NCBI GenBank assembly: GCA_020634615.1
Contig: JACKBI010000014.1
Coordinates: 1-64,000, forward strand
DNA length: 64,000 nucleotides
Reading direction: 5' to 3'
From: Anaerolineales bacterium
GTDB lineage: Bacteria; Chloroflexota; Anaerolineae; JAAEKA01
The notes under the pieces are model-generated. The model saw only the letters and a program-made list of their open reading frames with translations. It was not told where the DNA came from and did no database searches. Position 1 is the stretch's first letter. Every line of letters begins with the position of its first letter. Shown here piece by piece: positions 25,119 to 35,673 of the stretch. The position numbers were made by a program, and so were the translations under genes.

Positions 25119-26348
25119 ATGAGTGAGCTTTACGCTCGCATCACCGGCTGGGGGAAATACACGCCGTCCCGCCGGCTGACAAATTACGACCTGGAACAAA
25201 TGGTAGATACCAACGACGAATGGATCAGCTCACGCACCGGCATCCGCGAACGCCGGATCGCCGCGCCGGAAGAAACTACCGTCAGCATGGCGCTGGAGGC
25301 CAGCCGCAAGGCGCTGGCGCAGGCCAACGTCCGCGCCGAAGACCTGAATCTGATCATCCTGGCCACCACCACGCCCGATTATCTCTGCCCGGCGGCAGCC
25401 AGCCTGTTACAGGACCGGCTTGGCGCAACCAATGCAGGCGCGTTCGATCTGATGGCTGGCTGCACCGGCTTTGTCTACGGCCTGGTGACGGCGACCCAGT
25501 TCATCAAAGCAGGCGCATACAAGCGCATTCTTGTGGTCGGCGCCGAAAAGATATCCACCTTCATCGACTGGACAGATCGCAACACATGCATCCTGTTCGG
25601 CGACGGCGCGGGCGCAGTGGTAGTAGAACCGAGCAATTCGCCGACGGGCGTGCTCTCGTTCGAGCTTGGCTCCGAGGGCGAGAACTACGATGCGCTGTAC
25701 TATCCAGGCGGCGGCTCGGCCAAACCGTTCAGCGCGACGAGTTTCGCTGAACGCGAGACCTTCCTGCAGATGGACGGCAAACGGGTCTTCAAGTTCGCGA
25801 CCCGCACCATGACCCGCAGCGTGCAAAACGTCGTCCAGGCCAGTGGCATTCCATTCAATGATATCGATTGCATCGTGCCGCACCAGGCCAACGCGCGCAT
25901 CATCGAAACGGCGGTCAAGCGTCTCAAGGTAGATCCCGACAAGGTGATGGTGAACCTCGACCGCTATGGCAACACCTCGGCGGCGTCGATCCCGATCGCG
26001 TTGTGTGAGGCAATCGATCAAGGCAAGATCCAGGATGGCAATAACATCGTCCTGGTCGGCTTCGGCGCCGGCCTGACCTGGGCATCGGCCGTGGTCCACT
26101 GGGAACCGACGCGGCCGGCTGAAGAAGCGATCCTGGTAGACGACTGGCCGGTCCGCGAACGCTTGCAGATGCAGGCAGACAAAATGCGCGCCGCGGTCTG
26201 GTCGGCGCAGGTAACGGCCCGTACCCGCGCCCAGGAGGCTAGCATGGCCGTTATGCTGCCCTTCTACACCTGGCAAAGCAAGCGGCGCAAGCAACAGCGC
26301 CCGGAACTGGAAGCGCCTGCAGCCGAGGAAACCCCGTCTGACGAGTAA
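25119..26348 (+). CDS. Beta-ketoacyl-ACP synthase III-like enzyme with C-terminal extension
   Basis: 409 residues; FabH proteins are usually about 320-330. The triad is complete: Cys in LMAGCTGFVYGL, His in VPHQANARIIETAVKRL and Asn in YGNTSAASIP. NDEWISSRTGIRERRIA and DGAGAVVVEPS are typical. About 75 extra residues (from about 335) are helical, Arg/Gln/Glu-rich and end KRRKQQRPELEAPAAEE, so a partner-binding or membrane-near tail is possible. It starts fatty acid or polyketide chains from acetyl-CoA. GGAGG precedes the ATG; the gene stands alone. Confidence 0.9.
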   Translation: MSELYARITGWGKYTPSRRLTNYDLEQMVDTNDEWISSRTGIRERRIAAPEETTVSMALEASRKALAQANVRAEDLNLIILATTTPDYLCPAAASLLQDRLGATNAGAFDLMAGCTGFVYGLVTATQFIKAGAYKRILVVGAEKISTFIDWTDRNTCILFGDGAGAVVVEPSNSPTGVLSFELGSEGENYDALYYPGGGSAKPFSATSFAERETFLQMDGKRVFKFATRTMTRSVQNVVQASGIPFNDIDCIVPHQANARIIETAVKRLKVDPDKVMVNLDRYGNTSAASIPIALCEAIDQGKIQDGNNIVLVGFGAGLTWASAVVHWEPTRPAEEAILVDDWPVRERLQMQADKMRAAVWSAQVTARTRAQEASMAVMLPFYTWQSKRRKQQRPELEAPAAEETPSDE

Positions 26349-26372
26349 CCGCCGGGTGAAAACAAGCTCAAC

Positions 26373-26405
26373 AAAAAAGGTCCGGGACGAGCCCGGACCT
26401 TTTTG
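26373..26405. terminator. Bidirectional terminator between fabH-like and ppdK
   Basis: AAAAAGGTCCGGG, a 5-base loop, then CCCGGACCTTTTT. T-runs lie on both strands between convergent genes. Confidence 0.92.
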
Positions 26406-26428
26406 TTTTGGATAGCCTTGCGGCCTTT

Positions 26429-29125
<2,697 letters not shown>

Positions 29126-29208
29126 GATTTACTCCTTGAAATCGTTCGGAAGATCCGAAAAATACCGGCTGCTTTAATTTGGCGTGCCACGTCCAGGACA
29201 AAAACAAA

Positions 29209-29240
29209 CCCGCCGGCGACGTAGCTCGCATTCTGGCGGG
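29209..29240 (-). promoter_or_regulatory. Terminator-like hairpin in the ppdK leader
   Basis: On the minus strand CCCGCC (29240-29235) and GGCGGG (29214-29209) flank a 20-base loop and are followed by TTTGTTTTTG. It lies between the predicted promoter and the gene, so it could attenuate transcription. The stem is only 6 bases. Confidence 0.35.
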
Positions 29241-29258
29241 ACTACAGAGTGAGAACAG

Positions 29259-29287
29259 ATTATACGCTCAACGACCGGTATTTGCAA
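29259..29287 (-). promoter_or_regulatory. Promoter of ppdK
   Basis: Minus strand TTGCAA (29287-29282), 17-base spacer, TATAAT (29264-29259). The leader is about 125 bases. Confidence 0.75.
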
Positions 29288-29406
29288 GATCATTGAGTGA
29301 AGAATGGTGCGAAAGTCACACAGCACATGTCTTCGAGACCCTTCGCTCAAAAAGGGCACGATGCGCCGAATGCGGTTGTGAAAAAATGTCTGATTCACAA
29401 CACCTA

Positions 29407-29415
29407 TGGTATACT
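29407..29415 (+). promoter_or_regulatory. Extended -10 promoter for pfk
   Basis: TGGTATACT is an extended -10; no convincing -35 is present. The leader to the ATG at 29657 would be about 235 bases. Confidence 0.5.
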
Positions 29416-29656
29416 ACCTATGTCGTAACAATGCTCAAAGGTGGCTAGACCCAATACAGGTCAGTGCTGGCATCTGCGGGTAGACATATCCACATCGTAC
29501 GACCTCGACCACTCATCAAACAGGTGACCGTTTCGTTCATAACACGACGGTTGTAGTGTGAGCGTCGCGTCTTGCGTTCGTGACCTCGTAACGACAACGT
29601 TACGCCAATGCATCGTTTGACGCGGCCCCAATACCGCTGCGTCAGGAATCGACGGT

Positions 29657-31888
29657 ATGAGTAGAAATCCTCGAATCGCAGTGTTTACAAGTGGTGGTGA
29701 CTCGCAGGGCATGAATGCCGCTGTGCGCGCTGTGGTGCGCGCCGGCGTCAACGCTGGGTTGGAGGTCTTCGCAATCTACGAAGGCTATGAGGGGATGATC
29801 CGCGGCGGCGACTATATCAAGCCGATGCAACGCAGTGATGTCGGCGGCATCCTCCATCTGGGTGGGACCGTCATCGGTTCTGCCCGCTCAGCCGCGTTTC
29901 GTACCCGCGAGGGACGGCTGGAGGCAGCCTTCAACCTGGTCAGCCGCGGCATCGACGCGCTGGTGGTGATCGGCGGCGACGGCAGTCTGACTGGAGCGAA
30001 CCTGTTTCGCCAGGAATGGCAGGGCCTGCTGGTTGAGCTGCAAACCCAGGGCCGCCTGACCGAAGATATCGTTGCTCGGCATCCCCACCTGTCTATCGTG
30101 GGCCTGGTGGGCTCCATCGACAACGACATGTTCGGCACCGACATGACGATCGGCGCGGACACTGCGCTGCACCGCATCGTGGAAGCGGTGGACGCTATCG
30201 CCAGCACGGCTGCCAGCCACCAGCGCAGTTTCGTGGTAGAAGTGATGGGGCGTCACTGCGGCTATTTGGCGCTGATGGCCGGTCTTGCCACAGGCGCAAA
30301 CTGGATATTGATCCCCGAAAGCCCGGCTGAAGCTGGTTGGGAAGATGAAATGTGTGAGACCATCGGCGCGGGCCGGGACACGGGGCGACGGCATAACATC
30401 GTCATGGTGGCCGAAGGCGCGATCGACTGTGAAGGCAAGCCGATCTCCAGTGAGTACGTGCAGCGCCTCCTCAGCGAACGACTGGGCGAGGACACACGCG
30501 TCACGATCCTCGGACACGTACAACGCGGCGGCTCACCAAGCGCCTTCGATCGCAACATGAGTACCCTGCTGGGCTATGCTGCCGTGCAGGATCTGATCAG
30601 CGCGCCGCCCGAGCAGGAGCCGCAACTGGTGGGCCTGCGCCAGAACAACGTGGTCAGTTCACCGCTGATGGAAAACGTGCAACGCACCCATGGAGTAGCT
30701 GAGCTGATCAAGGCAGGACGTTACCAGGAGGCGATGGCCGCACGCGGCCGCGGCTTTGTCGAGTCATTTGAGATACTCCAAACCCTGCTGCAGGCGCACC
30801 CGCGTGAGCCACAACCGGGTCAACGCAAGCTACGGCTGGCTGTGATGCACGCCGGCGGACCGGCGCCGGGTATGAACACCGCAGTACGGGCAGCGATTCG
30901 CCTGGGCATTGACAGCGGCCACACGATGCTGGGAATCCAGAACGGCCTGCCTGGCCTGCTGCACAACGACATCCAGGAAATGGGCTGGATGGATGTCCAC
31001 GGCTGGGTCGCTAAAGGCGGCGCAGAACTGGGCACCAGCCGGCGCCGCTCGACGCCTCAGGACGCCCCCATTATTGCCCAGCGCGTGTCGGAGCACCAGA
31101 TCGACGGTTTGCTCATCATCGGCGGCTGGGCTGGCTATCAATTGGCCTACGATATGTACCGCTGGCAGTTCGATTCCCCTGCGCTGGCGCTGCCAGTGGT
31201 CTGCGTCCCGGCAACGATCAACAACGACCTGCCGGGAACTGATCTGACTATCGGCGCAGATACGGCCCTCAATAGCATTGTGATGGACGTCGACAAGATC
31301 AAGGAGTCGGCGGTGGCCTCGCGCCGCTGTTATGTGGTCGAGGTCATGGGCCACGATTGCGGCTATCTTGCTCTGATGGGCGGCATGGCGACGGGAGCCG
31401 AGCGCATCTATCTGCCTGAAGATGGCATCACCCTTGAAGCGTTGCGCACCGATGTGAATCGCCTGATCGACGGTTTCGAGCACGGCAAACGACTGGGCCT
31501 GATGATCCGCAGTGAGAATGCCGACCGTGCCTACACCACAGATTTCATCGTCACCCTGTTTGAGAAGGAAGGGGGCAACCTGTTCGATGTCCGCCGCTGT
31601 ATTCTCGGCCACACACAGCAGGGCGGCAAGGCATCGCCGTTTGATCGTATCCAGGCCACCCGCCTGACAGCGCGCGCCCTGGAGTTTCTCATCGAACACG
31701 CCAGCACCGGTCAGGTTTCGCCAGTAGCTATTGGCCGCGTTGACGGTGAAATCCGATTTGCCAGCATTGCCAAATTCCCCGATCTGATCGACCCGAACGC
31801 GCATCGCCCCAAGGTACAGCGCTGGTTATCCATGCGCGTGGTCGCCGACACAATGGCCCGCTCAACCACTAGTGAGCTTACCGAATAG
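29657..31888 (+). CDS. Two-domain (eukaryotic-type) 6-phosphofructokinase
   Basis: 743 residues made of two PFK domains in tandem (about 6-380 and 393-735), the layout of animal and fungal PFK, against about 320 for usual bacterial PfkA. The N-half has an intact site: TSGGDSQGMNAAVRAVVRAG, IGGDGSLTGA (ATP) and VGSIDND with catalytic base Asp155, then MGRHCGYLA and GHVQRGGSPSAFDR. The C-half keeps the fold (VMHAGGPAPGMNTAVRAAIR, GHTQQGGKASPFDR) but the base is Asn522 (ATINND) and the ATP loop is changed to IIGGWAGYQLA, as in the regulatory half of eukaryotic PFK. It phosphorylates fructose 6-phosphate, and the C-half is probably allosteric. Confidence 0.95.
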   Translation: MSRNPRIAVFTSGGDSQGMNAAVRAVVRAGVNAGLEVFAIYEGYEGMIRGGDYIKPMQRSDVGGILHLGGTVIGSARSAAFRTREGRLEAAFNLVSRGIDALVVIGGDGSLTGANLFRQEWQGLLVELQTQGRLTEDIVARHPHLSIVGLVGSIDNDMFGTDMTIGADTALHRIVEAVDAIASTAASHQRSFVVEVMGRHCGYLALMAGLATGANWILIPESPAEAGWEDEMCETIGAGRDTGRRHNIVMVAEGAIDCEGKPISSEYVQRLLSERLGEDTRVTILGHVQRGGSPSAFDRNMSTLLGYAAVQDLISAPPEQEPQLVGLRQNNVVSSPLMENVQRTHGVAELIKAGRYQEAMAARGRGFVESFEILQTLLQAHPREPQPGQRKLRLAVMHAGGPAPGMNTAVRAAIRLGIDSGHTMLGIQNGLPGLLHNDIQEMGWMDVHGWVAKGGAELGTSRRRSTPQDAPIIAQRVSEHQIDGLLIIGGWAGYQLAYDMYRWQFDSPALALPVVCVPATINNDLPGTDLTIGADTALNSIVMDVDKIKESAVASRRCYVVEVMGHDCGYLALMGGMATGAERIYLPEDGITLEALRTDVNRLIDGFEHGKRLGLMIRSENADRAYTTDFIVTLFEKEGGNLFDVRRCILGHTQQGGKASPFDRIQATRLTARALEFLIEHASTGQVSPVAIGRVDGEIRFASIAKFPDLIDPNAHRPKVQRWLSMRVVADTMARSTTSELTE

Positions 31889-31941
31889 AATGACAGTTAC
31901 CAACTTGTCAAATATCACACAGCTAAGGACACAACAACACC

Positions 31942-33807
31942 ATGAACAACCCTCCAACCAATCTCAAAAACCAGGCTTTGCGCGCGTGGGTCGACGATAT
32001 GGCCGCGCTCTGCCAACCAGACAAGATCCACTGGTGCGACGGCAGCGATGCTGAATATGACATGCTGTGCGGGCAGATGGTCGAAGCCGGCACGTTTATC
32101 AAGCTTAACGAAGAGAAGCGGCCTAACTCATACCTGGCCTTCTCCGACCCCAGCGACGTGGCCCGTGTCGAGGATCGTACGTTCATTTGCAGCAAGCGCA
32201 AGGAAGACGCCGGCCCGACCAACAACTGGCTCGATCCTGACGAGATGAAGGCCAAGCTGCAAAGGCTGTTCGATGGCAGCATGCGCGGCCGAACGATGTA
32301 TGTCATTCCTTTCAGCATGGGTCCGCTGGGCTCGCCTATCGCCCAGGTCGGCATCGAGATCACCGACTCGCCCTACGTGGTAACTAACATGAAGATCATG
32401 ACCCGTATGGGCAGCGCCGTGCTGGACGTATTGGGCGAGAACGGCACGTTTGTGCCCTGCATGCACTCCGTGGGCGCCCCACTGGAGCCTGGCCAGGCAG
32501 ATGTATCCTGGCCCTGCAACCGCGACGAGAAATGGATCGTCCACTTCCCGGAGGAGCGCTCGATCTGGTCCTACGGCAGCGGCTACGGCGGCAATGCCCT
32601 GCTGGGCAAGAAATGTCTGGCGCTGCGCATCGCCTCGGTCATGGCGCGCGACGAGGGCTGGCTGGCTGAACACATGCTGATCCTAGGTGTTGAAGACCCC
32701 GACGGCCAGAAGACCTATGTTGCGGCCGCGTTCCCCAGCGCCTGCGGCAAGACCAACTTCGCCATGCTGATCCCGCCGGAGGGCTTCGACGGCTGGAAGG
32801 TGACCACCGTGGGCGACGACATCGCCTGGATCAAGCTGGCTAAGGACGGCAAGCTGTACGCGATCAACCCCGAGGCGGGCTATTTCGGCGTCGCCCCCGG
32901 CACGTCCTATCAAACCAATCCCAACGCGATGGAGGCCTGCCGCCGCGACAGCATCTTCACCAACGTGGCGCTGCTGCCTGACGGCGATGTGTGGTGGGAA
33001 GGGATGACCGACGAGCCGCCGGCCGAGGCCACTGACTGGCACGGCAACCCCTGGACGCCGGCCAGCGAGGCCAAGGCAGCCCACCCCAATGCCCGCTTCA
33101 CCGCGCCGGCCAACCTCAATCCGGCCATCGACCCGGACTGGGAGAAGCCCAACGGCGTGCCGATCTCGGCATTCATCTTCGGCGGCCGGCGCACCAACAT
33201 CGTGCCGCTGGTGATGCAGGCGACCACCTGGCACCACGGCGTCTACATCGCGGCCACCATGGGGTCGGAGACCACAGCAGCCGCCTTCGGCAAGATGGGC
33301 GTGGTGCGGCGCGACCCGTTCGCGATGCTGCCCTTCTGCGGCTACCACATGGCCGACTACATCAGCCACTGGCTCAACTTCGGCCGCAACATCCCCAATC
33401 CGCCGCGCATCTTCGCCGTCAACTGGTTCCGCAAGGACGACGACGGCCACTTCATCTGGCCCGGCTTCGGCGAGAACATGCGGGTGCTGAAGTGGATCGT
33501 GGACCGCGTCCATGGCCGGGCCTACAGCACGGAAAGCCCCATTGGCTGGATGCCGCGCTACGAAGACCTGAACTGGGAAGGCCTGGAGTTCAGCCGCGAG
33601 GACTTCAACAAGCTGATGACCGTCAACGCCGACCTCTGGAAGGAAGAGATCCTCTCACACGATGAGCTGTTCATCCGCCTGTACGACCGGCTGCCCAAGG
33701 AGATGATCTTCAAGAAGGAGCTGCTGCTGTCGGCGCTGTGGCGCTCCCCGACACACTGGGAGCTGGACCCCGACAAGGTGACCTGGAACCCGGCGCGCGG
33801 CGGCTGA
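31942..33807 (+). CDS. pckG: Phosphoenolpyruvate carboxykinase (GTP)
   Basis: 621 residues, normal for the GTP-type enzyme. The P-loop with the reactive Cys is FPSACGKTNFAMLIPPEGF, and the Mn/Mg site is VGDDIAWIK. GGRRTNIVPLVMQATTW and NWFRKDDDGHFIWPGFGENM bind GTP. It converts oxaloacetate + GTP to PEP + CO2. It follows pfk by 53 bases in the same direction, so both may be cotranscribed despite opposing pathways. A degraded copy of its last codons lies about 165 bases downstream. Confidence 0.97.
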   Translation: MNNPPTNLKNQALRAWVDDMAALCQPDKIHWCDGSDAEYDMLCGQMVEAGTFIKLNEEKRPNSYLAFSDPSDVARVEDRTFICSKRKEDAGPTNNWLDPDEMKAKLQRLFDGSMRGRTMYVIPFSMGPLGSPIAQVGIEITDSPYVVTNMKIMTRMGSAVLDVLGENGTFVPCMHSVGAPLEPGQADVSWPCNRDEKWIVHFPEERSIWSYGSGYGGNALLGKKCLALRIASVMARDEGWLAEHMLILGVEDPDGQKTYVAAAFPSACGKTNFAMLIPPEGFDGWKVTTVGDDIAWIKLAKDGKLYAINPEAGYFGVAPGTSYQTNPNAMEACRRDSIFTNVALLPDGDVWWEGMTDEPPAEATDWHGNPWTPASEAKAAHPNARFTAPANLNPAIDPDWEKPNGVPISAFIFGGRRTNIVPLVMQATTWHHGVYIAATMGSETTAAAFGKMGVVRRDPFAMLPFCGYHMADYISHWLNFGRNIPNPPRIFAVNWFRKDDDGHFIWPGFGENMRVLKWIVDRVHGRAYSTESPIGWMPRYEDLNWEGLEFSREDFNKLMTVNADLWKEEILSHDELFIRLYDRLPKEMIFKKELLLSALWRSPTHWELDPDKVTWNPARGG

Positions 33808-33850
33808 GACAGTGGGCAGTAATCGGTAAACAGTAATCAGTGAACGGTAA

Positions 33851-33884
33851 AGGGTGGCTGGCAGTCAAACCAGCCACCCTTTTA
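33851..33884 (+). terminator. Terminator after pckG
   Basis: AGGGTGGCTGG (33851-33861) pairs perfectly with CCAGCCACCCT (33870-33880), followed by TTTT. Confidence 0.9.
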
Positions 33885-33941
33885 TGTTGGGAACATCTCG
33901 CCGCAACTGTGGGATAGGGCCTTGTGCCCGTTCCGGGGATA

Positions 33942-34020
33942 CCCCACCCTGATAAAGTGACCTGCAACCCCCGCGCGGCTGAGCAGACGTAATCGGTAAT
34001 CAGTGAACGGTAATCGGACA
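33942..34020 (+). pseudogene. Degraded duplicate of the pckG 3' end plus its downstream repeat
   Basis: The bases from 33942 read PHPDKVTCNPRAAE against PDKVTWNPARGG at the true pckG end, and are followed by the same GTAATCGGTAATCAGTGAAC string that follows pckG. The copy has lost its in-frame stop. It is a tandem partial duplication or a relic of recombination with another pckG allele. Confidence 0.7.
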
Positions 34021-34028
34021 AGGGAAAG

Positions 34029-34073
34029 ACAGTGAGCGCCCTGGGCTGATTACCTGGCCGCTCACTGTTTTTT
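34029..34073. terminator. Second terminator downstream of pckG
   Basis: ACAGTGAGCG (34029-34038) pairs with CGCTCACTGT (34059-34068), then TTTTT. It also lies 3' of the minus-strand Asp-box gene. Confidence 0.8.
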
Positions 34074-34156
34074 GCCGGCCTCGCGCCAAGCTGTGCCATG
34101 AACCGTAACCAACTGGCGTTGCGCAGGCAGTGGCGAAAGGTCGTCCACCACCATGG

Positions 34157-34262
34157 CTACTCCGGCGGCAGGTTGAGACACTGCCAGGTTAGCCCGCCGT
34201 CGTTGGAGTAGTAACGGTAGACGCCCGTAGCCGTCACACCGGCGTTGATGAACAGCGTCAAA
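34157..34262 (-). pseudogene. Frameshifted last Asp-box module of the upstream gene
   Basis: In the frame next to that of the 34258-35661 gene the minus strand reads LTLFINAGVTATGVYRYYSN and then DGGLTWQCLNLPPE and a stop at 34157. This matches the gene's own SLFMHAYVAG...YMYRSDDGGATWQCMEKP. A one-base indel near 34265-34290 would join the two, so the annotated gene is probably truncated by a frameshift or sequencing error. Confidence 0.75.
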
Positions 34263-35661
34263 ATCTGAGCTTCATGTTCTCCCAAGAAAGAAGCGGGTTT
34301 TCAGTTTGCGTAGCCGACACCAGCGGCAGATACGCTCGCCGGCGCACCTGCGGCTTCTCCATGCACTGCCACGTTGCCCCGCCGTCGTCGGAGCGGTACA
34401 TGTAGTCGTTGTAGGTCCCCGCGACATAGGCGTGCATGAACAACGAGTACGGCTTGGTGGGGATAGGAGTGCCTAGTGCATCGACACGCGGCAGGAAGAC
34501 CTGGTGGAGCGCAGCGTTGCTATCCGCGCCTGAGGGTGCCCCACTGACCGTCTCGTCGGCACTCATCGAGCCAATCGTCGATGCGCTTGCTCCCCTGGCT
34601 ACCTCCAGGCTGAACACCGTACCCGAAACCGTTAGCCGCCGCCAGCTTAGTCCATCGTCGTAGCTGGCATACAGCCCGTCTCTGGTGGCAAGATAGATTG
34701 TGGGGTCGTCGGGATAGTTCGGCGCAAAGTGTGGAATGAGTCCTCCCACTTGTGTCAGCGAATGGTCACATGCTGCAGTCGAGCCCCAAGGGAAGATCGC
34801 CCGCCACGTCAGTCCGCCATCCCTGCTCTGAAACAGCGAGTTGTCATAGAAACTTATCAGGAGTGTGTGGTCACGGGCATAGCCGGGTGACACCTGGAGA
34901 TGCGAATTCAGCATCGAGGTGTAGCACAGTCCCTGGCCAGCCGTCTGCCACGTTTCGCCGCCGTCATGGGAGAGGATGAAGTCGTTGCCCAAAGTCTGGC
35001 TGTTGCCCAACAGCGTCGCCCAGATAGTCTGGTCGTTGTCGTAGTCGGACGACACCGCCACACTCCAGGCGTTGGTTTCCTCCCAGATCATCTGCCAACT
35101 CTGGCCGCCGTCCTCTGAACGGGCGATACCAAAGGGTAGTGGACTCCAGTCGAAATACCACCAGCGCGGTTGAAACAGAACATTTGCTTGGCCAGCGGCG
35201 CGTAGACTAAACCAAGAACAGTCAAGATCAACTGCACTGCAAGCCGCAGTGCGTTCCTCCCAAACGTCGCCTGTTTGCTCGCTCCGAAATAGGTGGTACT
35301 GGCGATAGTAGAGGTCCTGCACCCCGAGATAGAGGGTGATCCCACCATCGGCGTTGTGCGGCGTCATCTGAAACTGCTCAATGCTTGAAAGGAACAGGTC
35401 TGGCGCAAATGTGAAAATTAATTGCCACGTTTGGCCATTATCCTGACTGCGCCACAGCAAGCTCTCAGACACGTTGATCCAAAACATCGTCTCATCCTGG
35501 TCGTATCGAGGCGACGGAAACACGTAGTCGCGAGTCAACTCTTCCTGGCATGCAGGCAGGATTGATTGGGCATACGCCCGCTGGCTGCTCCACGACCCCA
35601 GAAACGCCAGCAACAGGAGTGTCAAAGCCATGGCTGTCTTTAAGAAGGTCACTCGTCTCAT
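34258..35661 (-). CDS. Secreted Asp-box (BNR/sialidase-type repeat) protein
   Basis: 467 residues with a signal peptide (TAMALTLLLLAFLGSW, cleaved near AYAQ). At least six Asp-boxes are spread along it: RSQDNGQTW, RSEDGGQSW, SHDGGETW, SRDGGLTW, SYDDGLSW and RSDDGGATW. They suggest a beta-propeller like Ycf48/sialidase-fold exo-proteins. A C-terminal RRRAYLPLV resembles the YLPLV motif of other secreted proteins in this window. No catalytic sialidase residues are recognised. It lies 12 bases after the GH128-like gene and is probably cotranscribed. The C-terminus appears frameshifted. Confidence 0.82.
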   Translation of the reverse strand: MRRVTFLKTAMALTLLLLAFLGSWSSQRAYAQSILPACQEELTRDYVFPSPRYDQDETMFWINVSESLLWRSQDNGQTWQLIFTFAPDLFLSSIEQFQMTPHNADGGITLYLGVQDLYYRQYHLFRSEQTGDVWEERTAACSAVDLDCSWFSLRAAGQANVLFQPRWWYFDWSPLPFGIARSEDGGQSWQMIWEETNAWSVAVSSDYDNDQTIWATLLGNSQTLGNDFILSHDGGETWQTAGQGLCYTSMLNSHLQVSPGYARDHTLLISFYDNSLFQSRDGGLTWRAIFPWGSTAACDHSLTQVGGLIPHFAPNYPDDPTIYLATRDGLYASYDDGLSWRRLTVSGTVFSLEVARGASASTIGSMSADETVSGAPSGADSNAALHQVFLPRVDALGTPIPTKPYSLFMHAYVAGTYNDYMYRSDDGGATWQCMEKPQVRRRAYLPLVSATQTENPLLSWENMKLRF

Positions 35662-35673
35662 GATGTATTGCCC

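Larger units (their letters stand above)
29126..29656. other. Intergenic region between divergent ppdK and pfk
   Basis: 531 bases without a gene. It contains the ppdK promoter and leader hairpin on the minus strand and an extended -10 (29407-29415) for pfk on the plus strand. The remaining 240-base pfk leader has small palindromes (such as CGTAACGACAACGTTACG near 29587) but no riboswitch that I recognise. Confidence 0.6.
33808..34156. other. Intergenic region with two terminators and repeated pckG tail
   Basis: 349 bases without an intact gene. Contents in order: a GTAATCGGTAAACAGTAATC-type repeat, a strong terminator (33851-33884), a degraded copy of the pckG end with the same repeat again (33942-34020), and a second terminator (34029-34073). 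Confidence 0.7.

Noticed and set aside
29416..29656. pfk leader as a riboswitch
   Set aside because: Only small palindromes are visible; no known aptamer consensus could be recognised.
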